DNA from: Mya arenaria
Lineage: Eukaryota; Mollusca; Bivalvia; Myida; Myidae
Assembly (NCBI RefSeq): GCF_026914265.1
Contig: NC_069136.1
Location: forward strand, 10,658,356-10,722,355
Length of the DNA: 64,000 nt
Reading direction: 5' to 3'
Shown: in pieces, positions 1-11,262 of the stretch
Layout: each line of letters begins with the position of its first letter
Position numbering within the stretch: position 1 is the first letter of the stretch
Notes under the pieces: model-generated
The model's input: the letters and a program-made list of their open reading frames with translations, nothing else
The model's database searches: none
What the model was told of the DNA's origin: nothing
Translations under genes and position numbers: made by a program

Positions 1-119
1 TTTTTTGTCAGCAGGCTTATATCACTGGTTTGCAGATATTTACGCAGAAATTGCCTCTTTCCAAGACAACAAATAAAAAAAGTTGTCAAAACTCTATATC
101 TGTGAGAGTGCAGCTTTAA
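1..119. repeat. Foldback MITE, right-hand part
   Basis: This is the terminal part of a foldback element cut by the window edge. It ends in CTGTGAGAGTGCAGCTTTAA, the same terminal repeat as the copies near 6.4, 27.7, 29.1 and 56.1 kb. The preceding words (TTTTTGTCAGCA, ATATCACTGGTTTGCAGATA) also match those copies. Confidence 0.75.
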
Positions 120-1101
120 CAGTTAAGTCTTTTTTATTTTTTTCTGGCTAAGTTGGATGATGATAAAACTATTTATTTTATTTCAGAGATGTCCATTCTG
201 GATGTTTCATTCCGCCAAGTTGATGCTCAACAGGAGTAGGCAGTTGATACCATTGATCTGATAGCACCTGCTATATCAGTGGTTTTACAAGATATTTTTG
301 TGCAAAACACAAGAGACAGAATCGGTTCAAGAACAGAGATAAAATAAATGAAGTGTGTCAATATGAATGAAAACTTTCCTTGACTGCAAGGATTAAAGAA
401 ATGCACACAAGTGACATAAATTTAAATGTTTGGTACAAAAAGTAGACATTTAGAACTTAAAATTATGACACAGGATGTGAAACAACATTTTATAGCCGAT
501 AGCAGTCGAACAAGAGATTTTTCAAAAAGAAGCAAGATGTGTTTTTTTACCCTTGGCAAATGAACCTTTAAAGGGATTATTGCATACCAAGGACAATTTA
601 TTGTTACTGAATTATATCATGTTTAATGTTATTATTAAATTGTAAAAAATACCGTTGTTATTAATATGATTGTCTATGATCTTTTTATTCCAATGACTGT
701 GTAAACTCCCATGGTTAATATTAAAAAGACATAAAATCGAGTTAACGTTTGTGGGCAATAACTAGCCACCCGGTTAACTTAATTTGTAGGAGCACCGTGC
801 TTTTTCCAGCAGCCCTTGGTTCGAGCTTTTTCCTATCATGTTACTTTAGTATTGTTATAGTCAATAATCCTAGGTGTCGTTAGCGCAGTACTGTAGGCCG
901 GATATTTTCTTGGCCCAAATTCAAACAGCCTTGAGATTTAAATGAAACTTGGTACACATGCAAATTTCCAGAAACAATAGGCTCATGTCCAGCAAGATCA
1001 TACATAATATTTCAAGACTTGAATGATTCAATACATCTGCTCTTATGTATTTTAATTTTCATACCTAAAATTATTCATCATTGTAAATACAGTGCTCAAG
1101 T
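120..1101. other. Intergenic, no gene seen
   Basis: AT-rich sequence with stops in all frames and no exon-like stretch. A tRNA-like word GGTTCGAG lies near 820, but no cloverleaf or A box stands at the right distance. Confidence 0.6.
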
Positions 1102-1465
1102 TTAAAGCTGCATTCTCAGGCTGACCATTTTGACAAAAAAAAATGTCTGAAAACGAGTGATATAAGATTGCTGATGGAAGATCAGAAAACATTTTACAGA
1201 ATTATCTTGACTGTTTTGACAAAAAAATGTCAGAAAACCAGTGATAAAGGATTGCTGATAGAAGATCAGATAACATTTGTACGTATCTTTGTTTGAAAAT
1301 GGATATATTTATGGTTAGAAGCGTTACTAACGCTTTAAGAAAATGGAGTCTTTTGACAGTGTTTCAAACAACTGAGATCTGTTATTTTGTGAATCATCTT
1401 ATATGACTGACTGAATTGAAGGCAATGATATCAAAATCAGTTAATCTGTAAGATTGCAGTTTTAA
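1102..1465. repeat. Diverged foldback MITE copy
   Basis: It starts TTTAAAGCTGCATTCTCAGG and ends with an AATCTGTAAGATTGCAGTTTTAAA-like terminus, the degraded terminal repeats of the MITE family. The palindromic centre AAGCGTTACTAACGCTT is preserved near 1,319-1,336. Its left arm carries a short internal duplication: the TGACAAAAAAA..AGTGATA..GGAAGATCAGA module occurs twice. Confidence 0.7.
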
Positions 1466-1929
1466 AGGTGCATGTCCCTAAAGGTCAATTGGCAGGAGAT
1501 CTCATCAAATTTAATGAAGAATCATACATTCAATGATGCAATTAAACTTATTCATTTTGATGAGAATCAGCATTTAAAGAAGTTACCATGAGCTCTGATT
1601 TTTTTGCTGTGCTTTTTTTATGACAAATTTATAATTTCTGTAGAAAATGTCTGACACTATCATACAAATTTTAGCAAAAGAAACAAAAAATGGTTGTACA
1701 GAATCAATGTTTATTTAAATATCTATAAAAAGAGTTGTTCATATAATAAAACATTATGATGCACATTGTAAATGTAAAACATAACTAAAGTACAAGGACA
1801 TAAAAAAATATTTAATTTTATATATTTATATGATTTTTGAATAATAATATTTCTTATGATAACAAGAATAAGTGTTGAATACTAAGCAGTTAAATATTAT
1901 ACATGTATGAATATCAATAATAACAGTCA

Positions 1930-2235
1930 AAAAACAACAGTTCAACCAACAATAGAGATCCAACAAGTACTAGCAATGGGAATCAAACCAATATGACCCA
2001 ACAGTGATTCAAATAACACTAGTTGTCTATCACACATTCTGTCCAACAAGCAGTCCAAACAACACTGGTGGTCCAACCAACACTTCCAGTCCAACCATTT
2101 ATAATTGTTCAACCAATACGTATGGTCCATCCAATATAGCGGCCCAGTAAGCAATAGATGCCAAACCAACAATAGCATGTCAGGTACTAGCTGTCCATCA
2201 CGTTGCTACCAATCTAGCAGCCCAACCAATTGTAG
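1930..2235. repeat. Degenerate minisatellite
   Basis: The words GTCCAACCAACA, AATCAAACCAAT and CAGCCCAACCAATT recur about every 18-24 bases through the whole stretch. The minus-strand reading frame across it is only a Trp/Leu/Asp/Cys-rich translation of the repeat, with no domain signature, so no gene is called. The flanks at 1,466-1,929 and 2,236-2,884 hold nothing else recognisable. Confidence 0.65.
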
Positions 2236-2884
2236 TGATGTTCTTCATTGAAAGTAATGATCTCAGAAGGTAACATCAGCATATTTGAAGCATATCTGTA
2301 AAGAAAGGAATGGAACATAAAAAGCATATTTTTATAAAAAAAGTAAGTTATTCTCAGACTTATTTATGAATGGGTTTTAAGACAATCTGGAACCCGATTT
2401 AATTATAGGCCTGGGGGTATGCGACTAGTCCGGTGGCCATCATAATATTTGAAAATAACAAATAATTCAGAAGTAAAATGTTTATTACATAGTAATAAAA
2501 TACACACAGCAGTATAAATATCATAATTTATATTGATGATGATTTATTTATGTTCATTCATAAGACTATTAGTTATACCTGGTAATGTACATACAGATTC
2601 CTCATTAGATTATGACTGTCAGATAGTAAAACAGACTAATGTATTATTTGTGTTAATTTTGAGAACAAATGTTTTAGAATAGATGAGAATTTGTTGTTTA
2701 TAATACTCCAATAAGAATAGTAACTGCAGTCTTTTCTGAACCATCTACCCCACCCACCAGAACTAACTGTCCAAGTAAACAGTCAAGCGATTTATAGCTC
2801 ATGACATTCAAATAATATCACAATAATGTAATATAAACTCATTAAAATAACAAATCTAATAAAAATAAATAAATTATAACAAAC

Positions 2885-3125
2885 CTGGAATGATAATTTG
2901 TCCGTATTTATCGCTGTTATTGTACTTCGTCATAATCCGGAAATAAACCGGAAGTCACCATGCCGCAAAGGATTATGGTCTATTGGAAAGTCGAGAATTC
3001 ACAAATCAGTCTTAAAACTTCAATAAAATGTCCGGTTGTAAACAGTTATCGCTGCTGTGTTTGTGGGTAAAGATGGCGGACGGGACTCGGTGAATAATTT
3101 GCAGCTTTCTCATTGGTCAATAATG
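2885..3125. promoter_or_regulatory. TATA-less promoter-like patch (ETS, YY1, CCAAT)
   Basis: This is GC-richer than its surroundings. It holds two ETS cores (CCGGAA at 2,937; CCGGAAGT at 2,948), a YY1-type AAGATGGCGG at 3,070-3,079 and an inverted CCAAT box (ATTGG at 3,112). These are typical of broad housekeeping promoters, often bidirectional. Candidate first exons exist both ways: leftward with a CCAG/GTTTGT donor at 2,885 and a possible acceptor at 2,295, and rightward from a good-context ATG at 2,960 with a possible GTAAAG donor near 3,066. Neither gives a convincing protein in this window, so the transcript served is unknown. Confidence 0.45.
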
Positions 3126-5173
3126 ATTAGTTTGATTGACAGGTCGGATCGATGTATTACAGACACGCATGCATCAAATATCCTGGTTTAAACTACGAAT
3201 CGTTCCTAAAAATAGATTGATATAAATAGTTTTTAAAGACATGTAATTAACCGATATACTTTTGGATCAGCCCTGGTTCAAACTATAAACAGTTACGTCG
3301 AACTTATATTACAAACAGGCATGTAGTAAATATGCTATTAAAACACCCTTGCAATAAAAGTGTCCACTTGGATATATGACTGATTACCAGTTTTGCTCTG
3401 CGGCAGAAACTTTAAAAATGTATTGATTACGCACTAAGAGCTTTCGCACATTTAAGTATATCGTTATTCAATTTTTACCAATTTCCTTCTAAACTGTTTA
3501 AGCTGATTTTATTTCATGCACTACATACGAGTACATATGTCGTACTTTAAGCTCTCAGACAAGTAGACAAAACTGTTTTCCTTTCAATAATAGTTTTCAT
3601 AAAAACTACATGTAGACGATTCACTAGCGTATTCGCCTGCGAATCGAGGGTCGTTTGTCCGATCACTACCAGATGCACGCGGCAATATATTCTTATGACG
3701 GTCTGATTAATCGATTTAAACTCATACTCAATCGATTACAACATACGTATTTCGACTATCGATTATTGGAATATTTTTATTATAAATAATGTAATAATAA
3801 ATGTAAACGTATAAATATATTCTAGCAACCAAGTCATTGAATAAAATATAGTCTTAACATATGTTAACGGACTCAGCAGTAACAATACATAACAATAGTA
3901 AAAGATTAGCTTTTGTGGGGCAAAAATATTCATGTTGTGTAGACTCATGAGGTTATGGGAAATCTACAGATGCATAATGATTTTCAAGAATCTCGAAGAA
4001 GCTTTTAAAATTTACGAGATTTCCTCATTAGCTTCGTTAAAAGCTTGTTCTTATACTTGCACAGCCGGAACAAGTGCCCACCTGAAATGTAATGAAACAT
4101 AACACAACCCATCCTGCTTTTAATTTTGTTTATTGAACATTTTTTTCAAACAGTAAAACATGAAACGGCACTATAACCATATTTTTTCTGGCTCACGGCA
4201 TGAACTTTATTTTACAGGTTGTGACTAAGTAAAGAAATTCGGTATAAAGAAATCCGCACCTGGCAAACGTTAATCTGAAGAGGCTGCAACAGAAACTGAT
4301 TACAAAGTCTGATGGAACTATTCTAAATCACAATGTACAAGACAAACACTACATCACAGACTTGAAATGAAATTGGCAGAATTGCAATTTGTATGTTTTT
4401 ACGACAAATGAGACGAAACATTTTGGTAGAACAACTTACTTTGCAAAAACGTTAATATTTTGTTACATTTAGAAATGCCAAAACCATTCTGACACGTTAT
4501 TTAGAGAACATACATCAAACACTACATCACAGACTTGAAATGAATTGGCATTAATTGCGTTTGTACAATATACAGGACCTCTTTTTTCAAGCATGTTAAT
4601 ATAAGGCTGCGTTTAGAAATGTCAAAACAGTTCTGGCACGTTATTTAGAGGACATGCATGTATATCAATTTTCTGGAATAAAATTATTTACACGTCAGAT
4701 CAACTGTTCAACTCTTAAGGTGATAAACATATTTCCCATCTAACATGACACTTGTTTTCACTGATACACAACAAAAAGGCTTGTCTCTTTCTTCCAGCTG
4801 TCTGAATAAGAAAATATTATCTGATGATGGTCATGTGATCTGGACTTGAAAAACTGAAACGAATCAGAATTATTAGGGAAGTCCTTGCCCAGCGATCTCC
4901 CATAGTCGTCACTCAGGTGCCTATCTGCAGTAGCCGTTTGTAGCATTTTATACTCTAATTGCGAATAAGTTCCACATCTAAAAGTGCATATTTTCTTCAT
5001 TACTGATATAAGTAATCGCATTTTTGTCAGAAAAGTTGTATTCGTATTATATTGAATCTTAGTATCTAATAAAATGGCTGAAATAATGCGCGTTCTAATA
5101 AAACTACTATTTTTTCATCATTCAAAAAGGCCCTAAAACGATTCTGATGAGTTCGCCGACTTAATGCTATACA
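3126..5173. other. Spacer, probably including the K+ channel 3' UTR
   Basis: No coding exon is seen. At 4,343-4,660 two diverged direct copies of a roughly 145-173-bp unit share CAAACACTACATCACAGACT and GCACGTTATTTAGAG-like words. Reversed AATAAA signals at 4,206-4,211 and 4,129-4,134 could end the K+ channel transcript, about 1 kb below its stop. A degenerate tRNA/SINE-like patch (CACTAGCGTATTCGCC) lies near 3,620. Confidence 0.5.
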
Positions 5174-8100
5174 TCAACGTTTTTCTTGATTATCTTGGTG
5201 TTTAACATCGTCATTATTAATATTTTCTCTACTCTGCGCGGACTGCAACGATACGTTTTTCACTATCTCACTGCTAGCGCAAACTGTCCCCACATGGGTG
5301 TACAAGGACAGGAAGTGGTTGGCGAAAATAGGCACAGTCAACGCGAACAGGAGAACACCAGAAATAGAGCAGAAAACGGCTACAAGTCGTCCGATACCCG
5401 TCGTTGGAGTAATATCTCCATATCCGACTGTTGTCATGGTAATTGCGGCCCAATACCACGCCATGGGGATGCTATCGATATTGTCCGTTCTCTCCGCAAT
5501 GTAAAACACGCTAGCGAATGTACACATTCCGGCAATTAGGAACAAAAACACGATGAGTAAATCCCGTATGTTAGCGTACACCGTGTATGTCAATACTCTA
5601 CCAGCGCGAGTATTATTGGTGATGCGAAACAACCGAAATGCTCTGAGCATTTGCATGAATTGTAGCAAATCCAACCAACTCTTTTCGTACTGCTTCCTTT
5701 CAAAGAAAAACAAACATAACATGTGAATGTAAGTCGCAATCAATGCAGCGGCATCAGCAATGTTGATGACAGATGTGAAATATCGTAGAAGACACGGACA
5801 CGAACACAAACGCAAAACAATGTCTACCGTGAAGAAAGACACCGTTATCAGTTCCAAGACTACGAACGTTATGATCTTCACTTTCATGTTTGGTAATTTT
5901 ACGTATTCAATAAAAATCGGGTCACCAACAATGGGATCAGTTTGAAAAGAGCCATTGGGCATCGCGGGGGTCCCGGTAGTCGTGGATATGCGGGATGGAG
6001 AAGCTAAAACTAGCACCTCGATGAAATTGTCTTCATCAACGTTCCAATGATTCGTACTCTGCAGAGCTTCTGGTATGTTTTCGGAGTCGCAGTCTTGTTC
6101 GAGAATATCTGCAATGGTTCCATACCTCAGTCAGTGGTACATTCAGACGTTGTAGAAGTGGAAGAATAATGATGCACGGACATGTATTTATATTATGGCT
6201 ATTGGCTTACGTGGTTTCATGATATGTATAACCAAGTTTGAAACATTGGCATAGATGATAAATTTGATTTTATTTGCCTTAAAACAGTTTTGCTAATTGT
6301 ATGGTTATATCTGAGGAAGATATGTTTCAGTATTTTCTTTTTATTTGTCTGAAAGAAATAATTATGAAAAAACAAACTTTTAAGCTGCACTCTCACAGAT
6401 TTACCGTCTTGACAACTTTTTTATTTTTGGTCTTTAAATGAGCCAATTTCTAAGTAAACAACTGCAAACCAGTGATAAAAGACTGCTGACAAAAAATCAG
6501 ATCGCAGAATTTCATATTTCCGTTCGAAAATTAATATTTTATGGCTAAAAGCGTTACTAACGGTTTAGGAAATATGCATAAAGCGTCACATTTTGAACTT
6601 TAATATAAAGAATCTGTTATCTGAATTTTGTCAGCAATCAAATATCACTGGTTTCATGCTTTTTCGCATAAATTGGCTCGTCCCAAGAAAAAAAACAACA
6701 CGCCAAAACGTTCAATCTGTGAGAGCATTAGGTATGTTGTTTTAGTGTAATGCACCCATACCGTTGCGTTATGCTGTATTTTTCGACACACAACTAAATA
6801 CTAGACCACTGATAGCATACAGCGGTCATGAAGTCCTTAAGAGAACTTCGACATGTTCGTCATATGCTATCAGTGTCCTGGTATTTCTCGCGAAAGGGTC
6901 GTAACTGATGTTGGAAAAACTCGTGGCCAAATCCCTTTGCATGTCCTCTTTTTATGAACGTAAGCTTTGTAACATTGCACTGTTTCTGTGTCATTGTTGT
7001 TATCTTTATCATATATTGTGTAAATGTATCGGCATGCAATAAAATATGTTGAAACCAAGGTTTCATTGTTGCTGTATATGAAACAAGTGAACGTGAGTTT
7101 TCTTATCCCCTTATACAATTGTAAATCAACATAACCCCTTTAAACAGTAAAACTGGAAAATATATAGTGAAATACTGATCTCAATACACTTAACAAAATA
7201 ATTAAAAACTGTCATTTGCGCAATAATACCTTGCAGTTGTTCTTGGCCGGTCATGTTGGTAAGATGCATGTATTGCAGACGCTCGCAGTTTGTCATATTC
7301 CGCTGGAATGTGGGATGTGTGCTATAGGCCACCGTGAATATTGACAGTAGCACCATGAACAGAGACACCGCCACGTATGTCTGTAACAAACAAAAGGGTA
7401 CCCTATCATACAGAAGAAATCGCGGAGTGGTGTTGTAGGCACCGTGGATATTAGCAGTAGGACCACAAAAAGGGACATCGCCAGATGTTACTGCATTGTA
7501 TGCATTGGTACGATAGTGACAATACAATAGTTAGATGGGTGTTGTAATTTACTGTGATCAGTAGGATCACTGTATCATTATTGTGATACAGTAAGATCAT
7601 ACACAAGAAAAATCGCCGTGTATTACTGCAATATACGTAAGGGTAACGTAGTTGTATACAATAGTTGGATGGGTGTTGTTGTCAACTGCTGTTAACTATG
7701 AACAGCAGGATCTTAGACAAGGAAATCCCCGTGAATAAATAATACTTTATACAGAAGTGTACCATTTTGTAAATGTTTGTTCAAATACTTTTTAATCAAA
7801 TTGTCAAATTCTATAACTTTAAATGTTTAATAACTATAGTTAACTTGTGCAAAACATGATTATGCAATTTCATGAGGAACAGGTGCTTGTGGTCTTACCA
7901 ATCTACTTTTCTGTCTCATGACAAGGGAAACAAGGTTTTCAATGTTTAGTTCGTTTGTTTTTCACAGAAAGAAATTTTATGGCAACATGTATGAAATAAT
8001 TTACTTACCTACATAAGTTACAACGAAGATTACGAAATTGTGGAACGCAGAGAATATATCATATGCTTACACACAAATTAGAAAGCGCGGATCATTTGCA

Positions 8101-11100
8101 TTCAGATTAGGGATGCAAACTAATGGCAAAAGTGATATTCGAATATTCGGTAATTCTTTCGATCGAATATTCGAATATTCGAACACCAAAATGAACCTTT
8201 AAGAATTGCAGTAAACTATTATTATTCACTAAAGTAATAGTGGGGGCCCTGTTACCCTTCCTGGTCGTATTCGGTACACGCGACGGACCCTTATTGTTCC
8301 ACAAATTAGCCTCTGAATTTCCCATTTACAAATATATCCCAAGAAAAAGCAATATATCTTTAACAAAAAACAAACCTCTGCGTTCATTTTTGTAAAAAAT
8401 GCAAAATAAGATCAGGGAATTGCGTTTGTCCCGGTTAAATGACGATATGCGCCAACGTGGGACTTGCAGCCTCGTTCTGGGATTGATGTTTACGAAATAT
8501 ATTTATAGAAAACGACACCATGTCTAAACGTCGCTTTTGTCTTAGGTATTGTACAACAATACAGGACATATATCCTTAAACGTTAAACCATACACTTTCA
8601 GTTAATTTTTGTACGCAAGAGCGTTACATTGAAAACATGGAAACAGTTTTAAGCACATAACTAGCACATGTCCTTCGTAGCATCAAGGCGATTTGAGCAA
8701 TATCGCCAAGCTTGATTAGCAGTGAAGACAAAACATTGGTATAAAGGCCGATCTCTTAAACCCTTAATTGGCATGGTCATTTAAATGTACCCAAAATAAT
8801 TGGAATGTGTTTTATGTCACTTGTCTAACAGCCAGTAAATGCAAAATTACGGGGACTGTTTATAGTTCCCGGCGATATATCCGATATGACGCGTGTATAG
8901 TGTCATCAAGTTCACACCTATGGCATTAGGGGTCGTTGTAAAAACAAGACAGACGAAGATGACAGTTGTAGGCAAAAAGTGTATTAATTTATTATTTCAA
9001 CAAAAACATCGAATATTCGAATACCTATTTTGACACTCGAATACCAAACGTTCGATCGAATATTCGAATATTCGAATATTCGTTTGCATCCCTAATTCAG
9101 ATACATGAAAGCGCAGTGAGAAACTAAGTGGCTTCAGTGCTTTTATTTTTATTTTTTAAATGTGCTGTATAGTCTCCTGATCACTGATACTATATATAGT
9201 GTGTGGATACCACGTAAATTGCGTCAATAATGCTTCGTCGCAAGGTAATATTTTGCTTTGTAAAAAGACTTTAAACAAAGATAACTTACCTTTTCTTTAC
9301 CTTGTTAAATAAAGCATAGCGCAGTTTACACCGCTTACAGAGCTCCGCCTTCGGTCTCTTACCAGATTTTGATTGAGAGTTTAGTTTTTTTAAAACACTT
9401 CGACAAACCTGTTCACAAAACCGACGAGTACAATCCCCACCACGGGAATTACTCCAGACCTCTTATTTTCAAAATACACCAGTTATTGTTCCTAACCAGA
9501 GAAGACACTCGATATTGATTCATATCTACCTTCAACTTTCATTACAATCGTACACTCGAGCCTAAATAGTTTAGTATCATTTATCAAACCAAGCCAACCT
9601 TTGAGAGTACCGAAGCTTTCCCGTTCCCACAGATTCCCCAGAGGACGGCCCGGATGCCCCTCAGAAACGGGATACAGTCCAGCGAGTACCTGCTGGGTGT
9701 GTTGTCATATTGATCACCTTGACACTTCCGGAACTTGCGTAATGTCTCTTCCTCGTCTAGAAAGCTCTGTATTCTGGGAAATGGTAAACATATTAATAAA
9801 AAAACACAAATGGCATCTATGCACATATGTTAATGTCTTAGATTGTCTTTATTATTCTGTTTCCCTTTTATGCGGATCGATCAAATGATTTATCACCCAC
9901 GCCCATCCCAACCCCTTTTAAGTTTTTCCTTAATCTAGATGAACAACTACTAACCTGGCCTCAATTAACTTCTTAAGCTCAACAGGCTTAAGTCGCTTAT
10001 TTCAATTAGCTTAAATACATACTGAAAATGGATTTTGATAAACGAAAAATGGCTAACTGCCATAATCATATAGAATATTCTTACATAGTTTCTAAAAACT
10101 CTTTCAGAAGTAAATAATAAACATTTTATAGAACAACAAAAATAGTGAGATTAGCTTAATCCTGTTATAAGAGACTTAAGAAGTTTCGAAAAATATGGAT
10201 CGGATTCCTATTTATACTTTCTAAACCTCTGCTTTTTTAAAATGTTCTCATAGATAACAGCTAAGTATAATCTCAGAATAGTATATGATTTTGGCACACA
10301 ACTTTTGTACGCCTTTTTGTACGCCGAATTCCACGCGGCCTAAAACGTTTATTTCCTGAACGTCGAACTGCAAAGTTTGACGGTACTTTCGCAATTAATT
10401 TGTTAAGTAGCATTCACTTTTATAACATAACTGTTTTAAATTTTAATATAACTGTTTAAAATTTGATTTTTTTTATATATCTTTTTTCAAATATTATATC
10501 GTCTCATATCCTGGTGAGTTGTTTTATGTCATAAAAACGTTAATGATTAGTCGTTTATATTAAAAAAATATCTAAATAATTAAACACATCTATATTTCTA
10601 TTATGTTCCATTACAAGGGCGTGGTTATTGTATTGTTCCCTGTTTTATGTATTTTTAACATTTGTCTTGTGTTGTATTTAAATATATGTTATGTTTATAG
10701 GTAACAGACATAAACTAAGAATAAACAGTAATAACATAAACTGAAGAACCCCCAGAAGTGTTGTATTATATTACCTTCAATATGTAAAAGAATTATATGA
10801 ACATATATATGATATATAAATGGTATTCCGAATGACAGTAAAAAAGAGCATGCATTCCGGACCCCAGTCCAAATTTCACCGATATTCCAGGGAGGATTAC
10901 ACCCTAACTTATATTTAAAAAAGGTATAAAGTTAACTTCATAAAAATAAGAACGAATTTAAATAGATAAATAAAACTAAAAACATACCTGTTTTTGCAAC
11001 ACTGTGAAAGGATGTCCGGACTTATATCCCAGAATTCCAGTTCACGTAGAAATGCCCCAGGACATGAAGTCACAGGAATATGTAATTCTCCCGTCTGATA

Positions 11101-11262
11101 TAGAGCCAATATGGGGCTAAACATATCAGCTGGTCTGTCAAAAACTGTACACCCATTCTGTACCAAATACTTCAGATTTGAATGCGGACCATTGTCAATC
11201 TTATCTCTTGATATTCTGTATGTTTGACCACCGACATTCACGTGTATTTGCTCAGAATCCAT
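5174..11262 (-). CDS. Voltage-gated K+ channel, Kv alpha subunit (non-Shaker T1 type)
   Basis: Four exons: 11262-10988, 9773-9599, 7380-7230 and 6108-5174. All splice phases agree and give 511 aa. Residues 1-91 are the T1/BTB tetramerisation domain with an intact zinc motif HX5CX20CC, which is diagnostic of Kv2/3/4-type (non-Shaker) subunits. S1 begins at about residue 151. S2 (about 279-305) and S3 keep the charge-transfer residues E, F, D and D. The pore has TTVGYGD (filter at 427-432), so K+ selectivity is expected. Oddities: S4 reads Q350-x2-Q353-x2-R356-x2-R359-x2-R362-x2-N365, so the first two gating arginines are glutamine. The S6 PVP hinge is TVP (458-460). The S1-S2 loop is long and rich in Ser/Thr/Pro. 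The C-tail is short. The closest type by feel is Shaw/Kv3, but assignment to a subfamily is inference. The channel would act as a plasma-membrane tetramer. Confidence 0.93.
6380..6728. repeat. Foldback MITE in K+ channel intron 3
   Basis: It starts TTAAGCTGCACTCTCACAGA and ends TTCAATCTGTGAGAG, inverted complements of each other. The arms pair along nearly the whole length around GCGTTACTAACG. It has no coding capacity, so it is non-autonomous. The superfamily is not determined. Confidence 0.8.
6893..7061. repeat. Dispersed repeat, paired with 15,732-15,896
   Basis: About 165 bases match the stretch at 15,732-15,896 in the same orientation, including CCAAATCCCTTTGCATGTCC and ACATTGCACTGTTTCTGT. 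This copy lies in K+ channel intron 3. No terminal repeats or coding content were recognised. Confidence 0.7.
7435..7735 (-). pseudogene. Decayed tandem copies of the K+ channel S1 exon
   Basis: Just upstream of exon 3 (S1) the intron holds degraded echoes of the exon start. A stretch at about 7,435-7,490 reads MSLFVVLLLISTV in one minus frame, against VSLFMVLLSIFTV in the true exon, but soon leaves frame. Further echoes follow near 7,606 and 7,724, each with an ATCGCC/CCCCGTG-like core and ATTACTGCA or AATACTTTA after it. The true exon's acceptor and phase fit the gene; these copies do not. Confidence 0.55.
8108..9094. mobile_element. Non-autonomous hAT-type element
   Basis: Terminal inverted repeats TAGGGATGCAAAC / GTTTGCATCCCTA are flanked by a perfect 8-bp target duplication ATTCAGAT (8,100-8,107 and 9,095-9,102). 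An 8-bp duplication is the hAT hallmark. Both subterminal regions are packed with TTCGAATATTCG repeats. At 987 bp with no transposase it is a MITE-scale passenger in K+ channel intron 2. Confidence 0.92.
9774..10987. other. K+ channel intron 1, nothing recognised
   Basis: AT-rich intron between the T1 exon and the T1-S1 linker exon. No repeat family or exon was recognised. Confidence 0.6.

Noticed and set aside
1942-2178. Minus-strand frame with repeated Trp-Leu-Asp words
   Set aside because: It is explained by the degenerate minisatellite. There is no signal, domain or start context.
3602-3670. tRNA-like A and B box words
   Set aside because: The arms do not fold into a cloverleaf and the B box is degenerate. 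At most it is a ruined tRNA-derived SINE head.
5186-5539. Plus-strand open frame of 117 codons
   Set aside because: It is the antisense of the K+ channel pore exon. The minus strand has the clear channel motifs.
8107-8325. Minus-strand 72-codon frame at the hAT element end
   Set aside because: It runs through the terminal repeats and shows no transposase or BED-finger motif.
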